DNA of 64,000 bases from Ditylenchus dipsaci (GCA_004194705.1 SADC01000029.1:62001-126000), one strand, 5' to 3'; shown: positions 22,515 to 33,865, counted from the first letter of the stretch. Notes: generated from the sequence alone by a model not told the origin. Program-made: numbers and translations.

Positions 22515-23114
22515 GACCCTACTTGGATATACCCCCCCCCAAATCAACTTTTTTTAAAAGTGTTTCCAAACCTTATATCGACCTAAAATGCACCATGTTT
22601 TGGTCTCTGGAGCTGGCAAAAATAGTCTCTAAATGCATTTTTGTTCAAGAGTCTTGCTCGGAATTATGTCTAAGGTAAGTGAGTGCGCGCATCTCTAACA
22701 ACCAAGCCCCCTGCGCCCCGAAGGGGCGCAGGGGGCTTGGTTGCTTGGGTTGAGATGCGCACACCCACAACCTTAGACGCAAATCACTCGAAAGGGACTC
22801 TGGATGCATGAAAATGTATGCATACCAGAGCTTATTTATGCGGTAGGCCCCAGTCAACAAAACTATGTTCAACATCTTCCTTTTTGTTAGATATTGGCAC
22901 CTTTTTGGTCCATTTCCACCCAAATACAGACCTAAATTCCTTTAAAAATGGTCAAAATGAGTGATTTTGGGTGGTCCCAAAACTCAGTTTTTTATTGACC
23001 AGAACTTAAAAATAATGCCTTTTTTGAACTCCTGAGGCCATTTTAGTCGATATAGGGTGTTTGGAACACTTTGAAAAAAGTTGATTTGGGGGGGGGGTAT
23101 ATCCAAGTAGCGCC
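22515..23114. mobile_element. oligo-C-ended element with inverted TTGGATATACCCC termini
   Basis: Ends GACCCTACTTGGATATACCC and GGCGCTACTTGGATATACCC are inverted, each followed by a C run. The 7-bp AAATTTT lies at both borders (22508-22514, 23115-23121). The arms share ATCAACTTTTTT and the block TTTTGGTCTCTGGAGCTGG. A hairpin core (CCCCTGCGCCCCGAAGGGGC, about 22705-22745) is central, in the opposite orientation to the copy at 15.9 kb. Confidence 0.75.
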
Positions 23115-23286
23115 AAATTTTTCATCCTTTTTCTATGAACAAAATAATCTAAGTTTAAATGACTAAATTATCATGTTTGAGCTTTTCACAAAATTTATAC
23201 ACTGTCGCTGAAGGTGATGCTTTCCAAAAATTTTTTATTTCACCGCTATTTTGGGCGGAAACATTCAAGTACCTCAAATTTGAGTA

Positions 23287-23706
23287 CAGTCGAACCTCCC
23301 AATAGTGTACACCCAAAAGTTCGTTCCCGCCTAGGGTCCGACACTTTTTTCATCTCAATTTTCTATTTTTTTTGCTGATTCTGTTTTGACAGTCTGGCCG
23401 CAAATATCGTAAGGATTCCGATTTTACGATCGTTTTTCATTTGCTTATACATTTTTTCTGTAAAAAAGCAAACCTCTATATAATGTACACCACTTTGAAA
23501 ATAAGATGTACACTATATAGAGGTTTTGCTTTTTTAGAGAAAAAATATTAGACAAATGAAAAACGATCGGTGAAATCGGAATCCTTACGATATTTTGCGG
23601 CCAGACTGTCAAAGAGATCAGCAAAACATTAGAAAATTGAGATGAAAAAAGTGTCGGACCCTCGGCGGAACGAACTTTTGGGTGTACACTATTGGGAGTT
23701 CGACTG
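23287..23706. mobile_element. pogo-like foldback MITE, TA duplication
   Basis: Ends CAGTCGAACCTCCCAATAGT are inverted and flanked by TA (23285-23286, 23707-23708). The whole element is an almost perfect 420-bp palindrome. It shares GTTCGTTCCC, GGGTCCGACAC and a GATATT-x-GACTGTC-like block with the elements at 51405 and 60642. Confidence 0.87.
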
Positions 23707-23974
23707 TAATGAAACCGAAAAAAATGAACTCCGAACATCCTTCCTAGAAAAGCAGTTCTAGAAATGAATAGTGTGCACCCTGTAGGTGTAAAATAAGAAG
23801 CAGACACAGAAAATAGAAACTCTCAGGTTCAAATCCGTTTGAGTGCACACTCTTTTATTCGACCTTTTCAAAAACTTGCTCTTATAGAAGCCCATGTGCG
23901 CCTATTTTTTGGATCCCCGAAATCTCGAAATTATCCATGAAAAATGAACCTAACTCTAAAATGTTAGTGAAAAA

Positions 23975-24047
23975 ATGTGGGAACCACGCGGGATCGAACC
24001 TGCACACTGTGCTGGGCCATAAACACAACGCTTACCCACTGCCGGAC
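23975..24047 (-). ncRNA. tRNA-like sequence (pseudogene or SINE head)
   Basis: On the minus strand the order is GCAGTGGGTAAGCG (A-box-like), a TGTG/CACA anticodon-arm stem, then GGTTCGATCCC, an exact B box, and a T run after the 3' end that could stop RNA polymerase III. The acceptor stem and part of the T stem do not pair well, so a functional tRNA is unlikely. Confidence 0.4.
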
Positions 24048-24515
24048 AAAGCTTTTTTTCTGCTACAAAAAGACTCTTTTCTGCTGCAAATATTGTTGCT
24101 GCGAAAAAAAAATATTTTTTGCAGCAAAAAGAATTTAACCATTGAACTTTTTTTTATTTCAAAGACTGAATAAACAGATGTCACAATAATTGTGTGCAAA
24201 ATACAAAATCTTTCAAACCAAAAGCTTTCATTTGAGTTGGCTGAATTTGTAGTGGGAGGGTAGAGGAAAATGTTTCTGCGGTAGATTTCTTTTAAAGAAT
24301 TGGTCATTGTTTTTTCCATTTGGTTCTGCAAACATTTTTGTATTACTTTGACAAAAAAAGATTGCTGATTCAAATCTAACCTGCGATTTTGGAACCTGGA
24401 AATTGTGATTGACAAAAAATTAGGGCTCTATTGACTTTACAGGGCCACATTTTTAGCTTGTCCCTGTTGTTTTTTTCTTGGAAATGCCTTGGTCACCCTG
24501 TCAATCATGCCTACG

Positions 24516-24720
24516 TTAATATTTAATATCACCTTCAAAACGACAGGGGAACAAGGCATACGCTCCATATAAGATGCTTCTTTTTAAGATTTGGGGTATC
24601 TTATATGGAGCGTTGCGGGTAACAATGGCAAAACTATATAATTTCTCAAAACGATCTGCGAAATCAGAGTCCTTGCGATATTTCCAACTAGACTGACGAA
24701 TAAGGAGTATGCACCATAGC
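24516..24720. repeat. decayed pogo-like element
   Basis: An inner palindrome (CGCTCCATATAAGATGC / GTATCTTATATGGAGCG) is followed by AAACGATCTGCGAAATCAGA and GACTGACGAATA, the internal blocks of the 23287 and 60642 elements. The right end is missing. Confidence 0.5.
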
Positions 24721-24954
24721 TGGGCACCTCCAAAACCGCCGCTGCTGCTACTCCTCCGCAAACACCCCGCCGCCGGCTACGCCGTCACCGCCAATGGCAC
24801 CTTATTTTCCTCCTCGGCGATCCAATTATGATATGTAATGATGAAAGCCTATAAAGCCTTCTATGAAGCCTTATAAAAATCTCAGGAGGGGCGGGGGCCT
24901 TGGTTTTTCTAGTCAACTTATTATTTTTCTTTTGGTGAAATTAGTCATTATTAC

Positions 24955-25190
24955 CAAGTTTTTATTTGAGTTTCTGTGAGCTCCAGCTCCTTGGCCAGCT
25001 GCACTCTCTTGGCTACGCTCAGATACTTGTCAGCCTTGCAAAAATTGTCTTTATACAGGTGAAAAAAGGAGTTAGTTGGCGAAAACCTTGAATTCTTCCT
25101 CCAGCAGATCCAGTTGGTAGCTAGAGTATGCTTGCCTGGGCTTTCTGTCCAACACCATTTTCCTGGAGCGATTGTACTCATGTTTTCTCA
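24955..25190 (-). CDS. homeobox gene, two exons of the homeodomain, incomplete
   Basis: Exon 25190-25087 encodes NRSRKMVLDRKPRQAYSSYQ followed by LDLLEEEFK. After a 52-bp intron, exon 25034-24955 encodes ADKYLSVAKRVQLAKELELT then ETQIKTW. Joined, the spacing F20-K-A-D-K-Y25 and the recognition helix start TETQIKTW fit a homeodomain of the NK/ANTP-like group. The second exon ends inside the codon for W48 at a GTAATAAT donor. The expected FQNRR exon was not found downstream on this strand. An upstream open segment (about 25240-25400, LMSKRGK and LKSPPSLAELQLLF in one frame) may be an earlier exon. Proteins of this family bind DNA and regulate transcription in the nucleus. Subfamily assignment is not safe. 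Confidence 0.65.
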
Positions 25191-25852
25191 CTTAAATTAA
25201 AAAAATATGTAGGCTTTTTTTTCAACCCCACCTCCAAAACCAAACAAGAGCTGGAGTTCAGCCAGACTAGGTGGCGATTTTAACGAGATTCATTTTCCTC
25301 GCTTCGACATTAGTGGTATCAAGAACCGTGCTGGAAGTGTCGTAACTACTGCAGCAGCAGTAGTCGCTGAACCGCATGTGGAGTTGATGGGAGCTGACAG
25401 TAAAAAAGTTGTTTTTTATCAAGTTCAGGCTGTTTAGTCGGTGATGGCCATTAATTTATATTTTTCTATGGAAACGCGCTGCCTTTAGAGTCATCTTGTA
25501 GCTAAAAAACGGAACTACAAAATGAGCTATTGATAGCGTAGATATTTTTACTGACGTTGAAAAATCAAGCAGATTCACACTTTGAAGCATGCATAACTAG
25601 TCAGCTTAAAAGGAATCGGTGAGTACTAGTTTTGTACTCCTTCGAATGGGTCATCCCCTACTTTTTCGGATTTTTTTAATTTTTAAAATTTTGTTTTTCA
25701 AAAAACGCAACCCTAGACACGGAAAATTGAGAGGAGACCGAAAAAATTATTTTGAGCTCCGAAAGATTGGTAAAATTACCAATCAATTCCATGTCCTTAG
25801 GATGACAATAGAAATTTGGAAAATCTTTTGGAAATTTTCGGAAACTTGAAAA

Positions 25853-26075
25853 TTCAGATCAACCACTCGCTGCGTTTCGTTGATGCGGATGATCCGCTTG
25901 TACACACGCAGGCGATCCAAAGCACGTGGCAGAAGTTCAAAAAAGCAAATCGGGCTCGCTATGGGACGCAAAGAGGCGCACTTTTCCAGCAATTCATTCT
26001 TGAGTTTTCGTGGATGAAGAAGTTTGGCTGTGAGGACAGTCTTTATTATTTCTGGAAGCAAGTAAGGAAAGTTCA
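25853..26075 (+). pseudogene. Merlin/IS1016-type transposase, C-terminal remnant
   Basis: The frame reads FVDADDPLVHTQAIQSTWQK, then RYGTQRGALFQQFILEFSWM, then FGCEDSLYYFWKQV. The HTQ-x-IES-x-W block followed by a basic stretch and LxEFxW is the hallmark C-terminal end of ISXO2-like DDE transposases (Merlin in animals). No N-terminal catalytic part and no element ends were found around it. Merlin elements leave 8-bp duplications and have G-rich starts, which is relevant to the many G-starting 8-bp elements here. Confidence 0.6.
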
Positions 26076-26089
26076 CGGAATTTTATAAA

Positions 26090-27303
26090 CAAATAATTGT
26101 CTGCTATTCCATTATATATGATATGTAAATGAATCCTACTTTGTGATTGTATTCTCTAAGAGCTAAAAGTAGGAGATGACCCTTCCGAAGGAGTTCCAAT
26201 TTTTTGTGCTGTATTGTTTGAGTTCGCACCTTTGAATTTTTCAGCTGTTCGGTACAATTAATTTATTTACTTTTGAATTTGGGCAAAGCCTTTTGCGCCA
26301 AATAAGCCAGGATAAGACCGGCTAAAACTTTTTTAAAGAACCCTGCCCGTCTACGTCCACGATTGTCCCCATCCAATTCAAAAAATTTCCTAATCATTGA
26401 TTTTCTATACGGATGTTTTAACTTGGTTTCTAACAAAACTAAACCTAAAATTAAATTCTAGGCCTTCTTTTGTTAAAAACCAAGAATAAAAAACTGTTCA
26501 GAAGTTCAATGATTCGCTGCGCCGATGCTACCGCCTTAAAGTGTGACTCCGCTTGATTTCATCCATATTTGTAAAATAGTATACACTTTATCAAAAGCTT
26601 ATTTTGCAGCCTTCTTTTTGGCTACAAAATGACTTACGTAAAAGCACAAGTGCACCCCTATCCAAAGAGTATTTTCTTAGTATGACTGTAAGAGGCTTTC
26701 AGCGAGGCCCTCTTCGTCTGGAAAAAATACCTGGATCTGCTTTCCGGTGCTCGAAGGTAAGAATTGCTCCTCAGCTTTAGGTAGGTTATTACTTTCTAAC
26801 TCCTATTCTTGTAGAATAGAATAGAATTTATATCAAAACTAGAGCACATTTCTAGTCAGCCGAATTATTTCAAAAAAATAGTAAGAAAAATTAGGTTCTA
26901 CACCACAGTAAAAAGAGTCTTAGAAAAATGACAGTAACTTCATACAAACCCTTTGCATTTATTGGACCACTTAGTGTGCAATAAGCACAGGACCTAAATG
27001 TTTACTTGCATCCACAAAAGACTCACCTTTCAGCCAGCCAAAAGCCACTACTAGCCCAAATGGTTGTTGTAATTCATAAGCCGTGAGAAAAGTTTTAAAT
27101 TTATTTACTCATTTTCTTTCATCTTTCTTTGAAGTGCATTATGTCTGGAGGAATTATATCTCAATGCCAATATTCCAATTTACGTTGAAACAAATTTTAG
27201 AAGAGGTAAAAAGTTTAGTAAACCTTGTGGAGTGACTTTGTTTCAACATGTTCAAACAGAAGCTCGTTATACCAAGCAAAATCTGGGAAATTTCTTCAAT
27301 AAG
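26090..27303. other. gene-free repeat mosaic
   Basis: Includes a worn AAAGGGGCATGCC-type foldback (about 26280-26530, arms around AACTTGGTTTCTAACAAAAC and GTTAAAAACCAAG) and a stretch at about 27060-27200 (AGCCGTGAGAAAAGTTTT) repeated at 35750-35870. No gene was seen. Confidence 0.5.
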
Positions 27304-27311
27304 AAAAAATT

Positions 27312-28268
27312 GGCACTATTCCATTGTACCCCCCCCCAAAAACCAACTTTTTTATATGCCCTCAAAAACCATTTTTATGTAATAATTTCGCCATAAAGAA
27401 CCAGAAAAGCCATTTAATAGGGTTCAAGGGCTGTATTGGGAGGGGAAGGGACAAAACAGGGGCCACTAATAAAAAAGGGTTTAAGGCACTCTCAAACCCA
27501 GCAACTTGGGTCCACCACTTAGTATATACGTTTGAAGGCACGTCAAACCCAGCAACTTGTGGAGGACCCAAATACATAAGTACTCAAAAGGCTCTCAAGG
27601 CCCAGCCGGGTGGGTGCCGAGGTGGTTATGCCTGAGCCAGGACCCTGTGGAGGTGAAGGCAGGATTTTTGGATGGCTGAGCCTCTGGCTCGAAGCCAAAA
27701 GCCGGATAAGGGGGGAGACCCTTTTCGGCTGCAAAATTGAAGATGTTGAACATGGTTTTGAATACTGGGGCCTACCGCATAATAACTCTGGTATGCATGC
27801 TTTTTCATGCATCCAGAGTCACTTTCGAGTGATTTGTGTCTAAGGTATGTGGTGTGCGCATCTCAACTCCAAGCCCCAAGCCCCTGCGCCCCTTCGGGGC
27901 GCAGGGGCTTGAGAGTTAGAGATGCGCGCACGCACTTACCTTAGACATGATTCGAGAAGTACACTTGATCATAAAATGCATATAGAGTCTATTTTTGCCA
28001 CGGCCCGAGTTGAAAAACATGGTAAAGCAGCCAAAAAAAGTGGCCCCTGTATTATTCCCTTCCCCTCCCAATACAGCCCTTGAACCCTAGTTAAATGGCT
28101 TTTCTTGTCCTTTTATGGCGAAATTATTACATAAAAATGGTTTTTGAGGGCATATAAAAAGTTGGTTTTTGGGGGGGGGGGTACAATGGAATAGGTCATT
28201 ATTTTTGGGGGGGGGCGGTACACTGCAATAGCTTTTTGGGGGGGGGGGGGGTACAATGGAATAGCGGC
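27312..28268. mobile_element. oligo-C-ended foldback, exact 8-bp duplication
   Basis: Ends GGCACTATTCCATTGTACCC and GCCGCTATTCCATTGTACCC are inverted and run into long C tracts. AAAAAATT flanks exactly (27304-27311, 28269-28276). Arms continue inward through TTCGCCATAAA and GGGCTGTATTGGGAGGGGAA to a central hairpin core. Near the right end the terminal unit is repeated three times (about 28180, 28215 and 28255), so the right end has been extended by duplication. Confidence 0.82.
27740..28010. repeat. hairpin-core repeat (best-preserved centre)
   Basis: Centre CCCTGCGCCCCTTCGGGGCG forms a stem closed by C-TTCG-G. Outer matching pairs include TGTGCGCATCTCAACTC / GAGTTAGAGATGCGCGCA and CTAAGGTATGTGG. 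The block GCATCCAGAGTCACTTTCGA accompanies every copy. Confidence 0.75.
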
Positions 28269-28709
28269 AAAAAATTGACCAGCACTTTGTGATGGGTTGC
28301 AAATTATTTCTATCTAACGAAACTACAAAAAAATCAGCAGGTATTAAAACCAAGGATAAAAAGACCAAGAGTCGTTAAAAGTCTTGCTGTATGATTGTAA
28401 TGGCTAGGATACATTTGGCAAAAACGAAACTTGACAAACGTAGGTTTTGCAAAACGAAACTTCTCAAAAACGAAAGTTGTCAAAAAATCACCTTGGTCCC
28501 CCTGTTGTGTTTTAGCAAAAAAAATTTTTTTCCAAAAGTCTCGAAAAGCATTTATATACACGTTTTAAGCATTTTTCAACAAAATTTTTTTTTTTTGTAA
28601 AAAATGCCAAAAAAATGCCTTGATCCCCTACTCAAGCTTTCGCTTTTGACAAGTGTATCCTAGCCATTGTAATTTGACACTTTCATGGGTTTCAAAATTT
28701 TCATATATA

Positions 28710-28956
28710 CCGTATTCTCTCTAATAGGCCGACACCCTCTAATAAACCGACACCCCCTACTTTGAGGACCGTATCTCAGTCCGAAGAAAAAATTACATCG
28801 CTGTTTATTGCGTTTTCTTAGTTCCCACGAGCTCTATCGATTCCGCTTTTCGATTTTGGATTTTCACCCGAAAATGTCGAGTTCGACCCAAAATTTTCAC
28901 GATTTTTGAAGGGTTGAAAAATAAACCGACATGTCGGCCTATTAGAGAGAATACGG
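28710..28956. mobile_element. CCGTATTCTCTCTAATAGG-ended MITE, TA duplication
   Basis: CCGTATTCTCTCTAATAGGC at the left is mirrored at the right, with TA on both sides (28708-28709, 28957-28958). The word CTCTAATARRCCGACACC is repeated inside the left end. The interior shares GAGGACC, GTTTTCTTAGTT and CACGAGCT with the element at 44295. Confidence 0.8.
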
Positions 28957-29209
28957 TAAAAAAGATTGGACAACTAGTTTTTGTACCAAATATATTTTGT
29001 TTCGTACCAAATCAAATTTGTACCTAATTTCCTTTTTTCTGTACCAAACCTAATTTTCTATCCAAGATCGACCAAATTTTGCGAAATTTTGCGAGAATTC
29101 AAATTTTATAGTCTGAAAATGACTTGGATTGCTCAGAATCTCATCGCGAGCGGCCGAGAGCCACTGAAAGTTGGTTTTTTTGGGGTTTACTAAAAAGGAT
29201 GGGGGGAAG

Positions 29210-29994
29210 TAGTGGGATAGACTTTTTGCAAAAAGATCAGAAATCCAATTTGATGAACTAAATCGCTCAGGATTTCACCCTAAACCATTCAAACCCACTT
29301 AAACCCTGGTATTCTGAGCGATTAAGCCCATCGGACTGGGATTCTGATCCGAATTAAGTCGAATTGCATGGCCACCTATTTAAAATTTCAAAAAAGAGGC
29401 AAATTTATGCTTTTTTAATTAAAAAAAGGGGAGGCAATTTTCACAAAAGAAGGCACTTTTTCGCCAAAAGTAGGCGTTTTAGGCATGGCACCAGATTAAC
29501 TCTTTCAAAAACAAAAATCAACCAACTTTTAATTTAACATGTGAAATCAACAAGTTTTCTATGTAAGTTTTATAAATCAATATTTTATGCTGCTCATCAT
29601 GAAGTGTAAGGGTTGACACAGGATCTGACCCTCGAACTGGAAACACAATTACAAGTGAGGTTGTGTCTGGCGAAATTATTTACACGGTTTATTCATTTAT
29701 TATACGTATACATTGGAGTTGGCTCGGAATCGATATTTGAACCGGAACCGGAATTTTAGTTTTGTGAAAACTGGAACGAGCCGGATTTTGGTATGTGTTA
29801 CCGGCTCAAAACGACCGGAAATGATGCTCTAAAACCGTTTTAACCGTTAAAAACAATATAAAATACATAAAAACGATTGGAAAGCCCTATTAAGGTAATA
29901 TTTTTTGACTAAAATTTGACCTTTTGTCTTGGGAGACCAAGGCGAACCAACCTGAAAGGGTATTTAGATACCCTAAAAAGATCAGAACCACTGT
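29210..29994. other. gene-free stretch
   Basis: AT-rich sequence with no recognised gene. 29740-29830 (ACCGGAACCGG-like, GCCGGATTTTGG) is partly mirrored by 31130-31200, so it may be an arm of an older foldback around the 30551 element. Confidence 0.45.
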
Positions 29995-30002
29995 GTTTAA
30001 GG

Positions 30003-30207
30003 CAGGGCTCGGAAATCAAAATTTTCAAATAAAGGACATTTTGGTGAAAGAAAAAACATTTGGTCAAAAAGAGCCATTTTATCCAGTGCTTATTGATTTT
30101 TGAGCAACAAAAATAAAGATTTTGACCTGAAATCTCAAAAATTCTAAAGATTTCGGATTTCAAATAAAGGACAAATCTCGACAAATAAAGGACGTTTCCG
30201 AGCCCTG
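30003..30207. mobile_element. hAT-like MITE, exact 8-bp duplication
   Basis: Ends CAGGGCTCGGAAA / TTTCCGAGCCCTG are inverted; GTTTAAGG flanks exactly (29995-30002, 30208-30215). Words CAAATAAAGGACA recur inside both ends. A diverged internal copy is at about 54065-54210. It is non-coding. Confidence 0.88.
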
Positions 30208-30234
30208 GTTTAAGGGTATTCTACTCCGTTTTGT

Positions 30235-30485
30235 ACGCTGGAGCTGGTCAAAAAGAGTCTCTTTATGCATTTTTGATCAAAAGTTTTGCTCGGAATCATG
30301 TCTAAGGTAAGTGATCTCTAACTCTCAAGCCGCCTGCGCCCCCTTCGGGTTGCTTGGGTTGAGATGCGCACAGCCACATATCTTAGACACAAATCACTCA
30401 AAAGTGACTCTGGATGCATAAAACATGTACATATGCCAAAATACATATGCGGTAGGCCCCAGTCAATAAAACTATGTTCAAATTC
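30235..30485. repeat. hairpin-core repeat
   Basis: Contains CATGTCTAAGGTAAGTG, GCCGCCTGCGCCCCCTTCGG, GAGATGCGCAC, GACTCTGGATGCAT and GCGGTAGGCCCCAGTCAA. The 3' half of the main stem is deleted after CCCTTCGGG. Confidence 0.6.
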
Positions 30486-30550
30486 CATCTTTTTTGGTAT
30501 CTAGGTACCCTCCAGGTACCCAGTATCTAGGTACTCTCCAGACTTAAATT

Positions 30551-31038
30551 GACGCTACTCGGTAATACCAACCCCCCCCCCCCCCCAAAAAAGCTACTCG
30601 GGAATACCCCCCCCCAAAAATCGGACCTACTCGGTTATACCCCCCCAAAAATCAAGATTTTTAGGAGTGGTCAAAACACATTTTTAAGCAATAATTTCGC
30701 CATAAAAGGTCCAGAAAAGCAATTTAAAGGGGATTATGGGCTGTATTGGGAGGGGAAGGGAATAATACAGGGCCACTTTTTTTTAGCTGCTTTACCATGT
30801 TTTTCAACTCGGGCCGTGGCAAAAATAGACTCTATATGCATTTTATGATCAAGTGTACTTCTCGGAATCATGTCTAAGGTAAGTGCGTGCGCGCATCTCT
30901 AACTCTCAAGCCCCACCACTCCTAAAAATCTTGATTTTGGGGGGGGGGGGGCGGTATAACCGAGTAGCTCCTAGGATTGGGGGGGGGGGTATTCCCGAGT
31001 AGCACTTTTGGGGGGGGGGGGTATAACCGAGTAGCGCC
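30551..31038. mobile_element. oligo-C-ended foldback with stacked terminal units, exact 8-bp duplication
   Basis: Ends GACGCTACTCGGTAATACC and GGCGCTACTCGGTTATACCC are inverted; CTTAAATT flanks exactly (30543-30550, 31039-31046). Each end carries three successive units, CTACTCGG-x-ATACC plus a C run, spaced 30-50 bp. A truncated hairpin core (30740-30920) is inside. Confidence 0.85.
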
Positions 31039-31046
31039 CTTAAATT

Positions 31047-31860
31047 ACCTCGGTCTCCCAATGCAAAAAGTTAAATTTTAGTCAATAAAATTTTGCCTGA
31101 AAAGTGCTTTCCCAATTGTTTTTATGCCTTTTCTATCGTTTTTAGCGGTTAAAACAGCTTTAGAACCTCATTTCCAGTCGTTTTGAGCCGGTACCACATA
31201 CCGTAGTTTAGCCCCAAGGAATTACATATTGGAATTGACTGACGTACGACTCGCTACAACGACTCGCTACACATTCAACTCGCTACAACGACTCGCTACA
31301 GCAATTTTTTGTCCAAGTATATGGTTTAGTTTCAAAAAATTGGTAAATTTCAAAAGAAATTTGGTATGTTTTGCGCTGGTTAACTACCGGACGACAGTAT
31401 CCAGTTGGTAGTACGCATGAGTCTGTGGTATAATTAGATTGAAAGACTCAGGTTGAGATACCCAGTAAAAGATAGCATTCAGTTAGACGTACCCGCTTTG
31501 TTTGTTCCCGCTGATTTGTTCCCGCCAGGAAGACCCTTCATTTTGACATAGAACTCGTGTTCAGCGTGGTCAATTTGCAAAAAAACTGCTCTTGAAATGA
31601 AAAGACACTGTGAAATTTTGAATTCCTCTTAATCTAATAAGGCTAAAATTCATTTACGCCCTCAAAATACTCATTTGGGTCCTCAAATCTATATATTGCT
31701 ACTTTTAGTCAACTTTTCCGGTAGAACTTTTAAATATATTTTTACACCAGCGCGTAGCCCTGAATCTTAGCCTTCTTATGAACTATCAAACTTTGCTGAA
31801 TGAATTTAGAAATGCAGAGATTTAGGGGTTTTGAAAGACAAATTTTCTTGAAAATTTATT
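31047..31860. other. gene-free stretch with ACGACTCGCTACA words
   Basis: 31235-31300 holds four to five tandem ACGACTCGCTACA words like those at foldback ends, but no inverted partner was seen. 31750-31850 is the left arm of a foldback mirrored at 33781-33865. Confidence 0.5.
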
Positions 31861-32431
31861 TTTTAACACTCAAAAGCAGGTTTGTGCTAATGGGAGCGTT
31901 TTGTTCAGAATTTCATGCTGAACAAGATAGGCTAAAGAAAGTTTTAAAAAATGTTCTTTTTTTCGACTTGTCATAAAAATTCATTAGTGGACACTATCAG
32001 TTTTGGGGTATTCGAGTTATTTGAGTGTAACTTTACTCCTGCGAACAAAATTAGGTAACTAAAGCTTTTATCAGAAGCAGAATTCAACAGGCTTTCAAAT
32101 AAATACGAACTTCGTTGGGTAAATTGCCGTATTACATGCAAAATATTAGCATTTTTCAAAAATCCCACAAAATACACATTTTAGTTCCTTCGTATAAACT
32201 CTAAAAAATCATTGGTATCACTGTTTATATTTCAATACTTTTACTGTAGCAGAAAGCGCAGATTCTGCGCATTATTTTGACACCAAAGACGACAGAAAAT
32301 CATGACATAAAGCAGTACACGGACCAAGAAGGTGGCTGATGACCAGTCCTTTTTCGGGTTAATTCGAATTCGCGCCTTTCTTGGCGTTCTGTGCTTTTAG
32401 GCTTTTTACAGTTGGAAACGCATGTTTGAGC

Positions 32432-33185
32432 GGCTGTAGGAACTTTCGTAACAAGACAATTTCGTAAGAGCGAATTTTCGTAAGAAATTTTTTTCGTAAG
32501 AGCGAATTTTCGTAAGAAAGTTTTTCGTATCAGCGAATTTTCGTAACAAGCTTTTTCGTAACGCGGTTTTCAGTAACATTAGTGATATGTTAAGTTGCTT
32601 TTTTGCTTTTTGATCCTCCTTTGATGTTTCTTATAGCTTCTGTGATGTTTTGACCAAAAATAGTCAAGAAAAAAATGAAACAGTCAGAGGGTGGAATCGA
32701 ACCACTGGTGAAAAAAAATCATCCCATCAACTTACCTACTGCACCATACATGCCACTAATGGGAAATAGCTATGTGTAGTATATAATATATGAATTCTAG
32801 CTCGGAGTTTTTCACCATGCTTTTGGGTATTTCTGCTGGTCTCCTAATTGATGAAAAATCTGGGGGTCAACTAATTATCAAAATTTTCAGTCATATGACC
32901 TATGCTAGCAACTTTTGTGCTCATACAGTTAATAGTCATATAATTAACTGTTCGAAGTGTCAAACGGTGACAGAAAGGCCAAAACAAATGAATCAGATGA
33001 AATCCTGAATTAGAAAAATTGATTAAAACTGAAAAAAAAAATCGATTATTTCCTCTTACGAAAGAAATTCGTTACGAAAATTCGCTGTTACGAAAAAGTT
33101 CCTTACGAAAATTCGCTCTTACGAAAATCTTTCTTACGAATTTTCGCTCTTACGAAATTGTCTTGTTACGAAAGTTCCTACAGCC
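32432..33185. mobile_element. foldback with TTCGTAAGAGCGAATT-word ends, exact 8-bp duplication
   Basis: Ends GGCTGTAGGAACTTTCGTAA are perfect inverted repeats leading into TTCGTAAGAGCGAATTTTCG word arrays (32450-32575, 33045-33180). GTTTGAGC flanks exactly (32424-32431, 33186-33193). The uninterrupted target is present in copy A at about 20787-20800. The middle holds a tRNA-like sequence. Confidence 0.88.
32693..32764 (-). ncRNA. tRNA-like sequence inside a foldback
   Basis: On the minus strand TGGTGCAGTAGGTAAG fits an A box and GGTTCGATTCC is an exact B box with four of five T-stem pairs. The anticodon-arm region contains eight T in a row, which would end Pol III transcription, so it is a pseudogene or SINE-like head. 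Confidence 0.45.
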
Positions 33186-33865
33186 GTTTGAGCTCTTCTC
33201 AACATAAACGGTCCCAAATTTCAAAAAAGTATATTTTTTCTCGTGAAAAAATGTAAATACTGAATGCCAAGGAAGGCGTGAATTCAACCCGGAAAAGGCC
33301 TGGTCATCAACTAACTTCTTGATCCTGCTACTGCTTTATGTTATTATTTTCTGTCGTCTTCGGTATCAAAATAATGCGCAGAATTCGCGCTTTCTGCTGC
33401 AGAAAAAGTACTGAAATATAAACAGTGATACCAATGATTTTTAGAGTTTATACGAAGGAACTAAAATGTGTATTTTGTGGGATTTTTGAAAAATGCTAAT
33501 ATTTTGCATGTAATACGGCAATTTACCCAACGAAGTTCGTATTTATTTGAAAGCCTGTTGAATTCTGCTTCTGATAAAAGCTTTAGTTACCTAATTTTGT
33601 TCGCAGGAGTAAAGTTACACTCAAATAACTCGAATACCCCAAAACTGATAGTGTCCACTAATGAATTTTTATGACAAGTCGAAAAAAAGAACATTTTTTA
33701 AAACTTTCTTTAGCCTATCTTGTTCAGCATGAAATTCTGAACAAAACGCTCCATTAGCACAAACCTGCTTTTGAGTGTTAAAAAATAAATTTTCAAGAAA
33801 ATTTGTCTTTCAAAACCCCTAAATCTCTGCATTTCTAAATTCATTCAGCAAAGTTTGATAGTTCA

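Larger units (their letters stand above)
31863..33781. mobile_element. TTAA-flanked foldback, copy B
   Basis: Ends TTAACACTCAAAAGCAGG are inverted with TTAA at both borders. Arms of about 550 bp are nearly perfect mirror images, so the same short open frame appears on both strands (about 31971-32177 and 33468-33674) and is not a gene. Interrupted at 32432-33185. Confidence 0.75.

Noticed and set aside
24735..24840. Plus-strand LQNRR reading, proline-rich, as the missing homeobox exon
   Set aside because: It is on the opposite strand to the homeodomain exons, lacks a convincing acceptor, and the residues after NRR do not fit a homeodomain.
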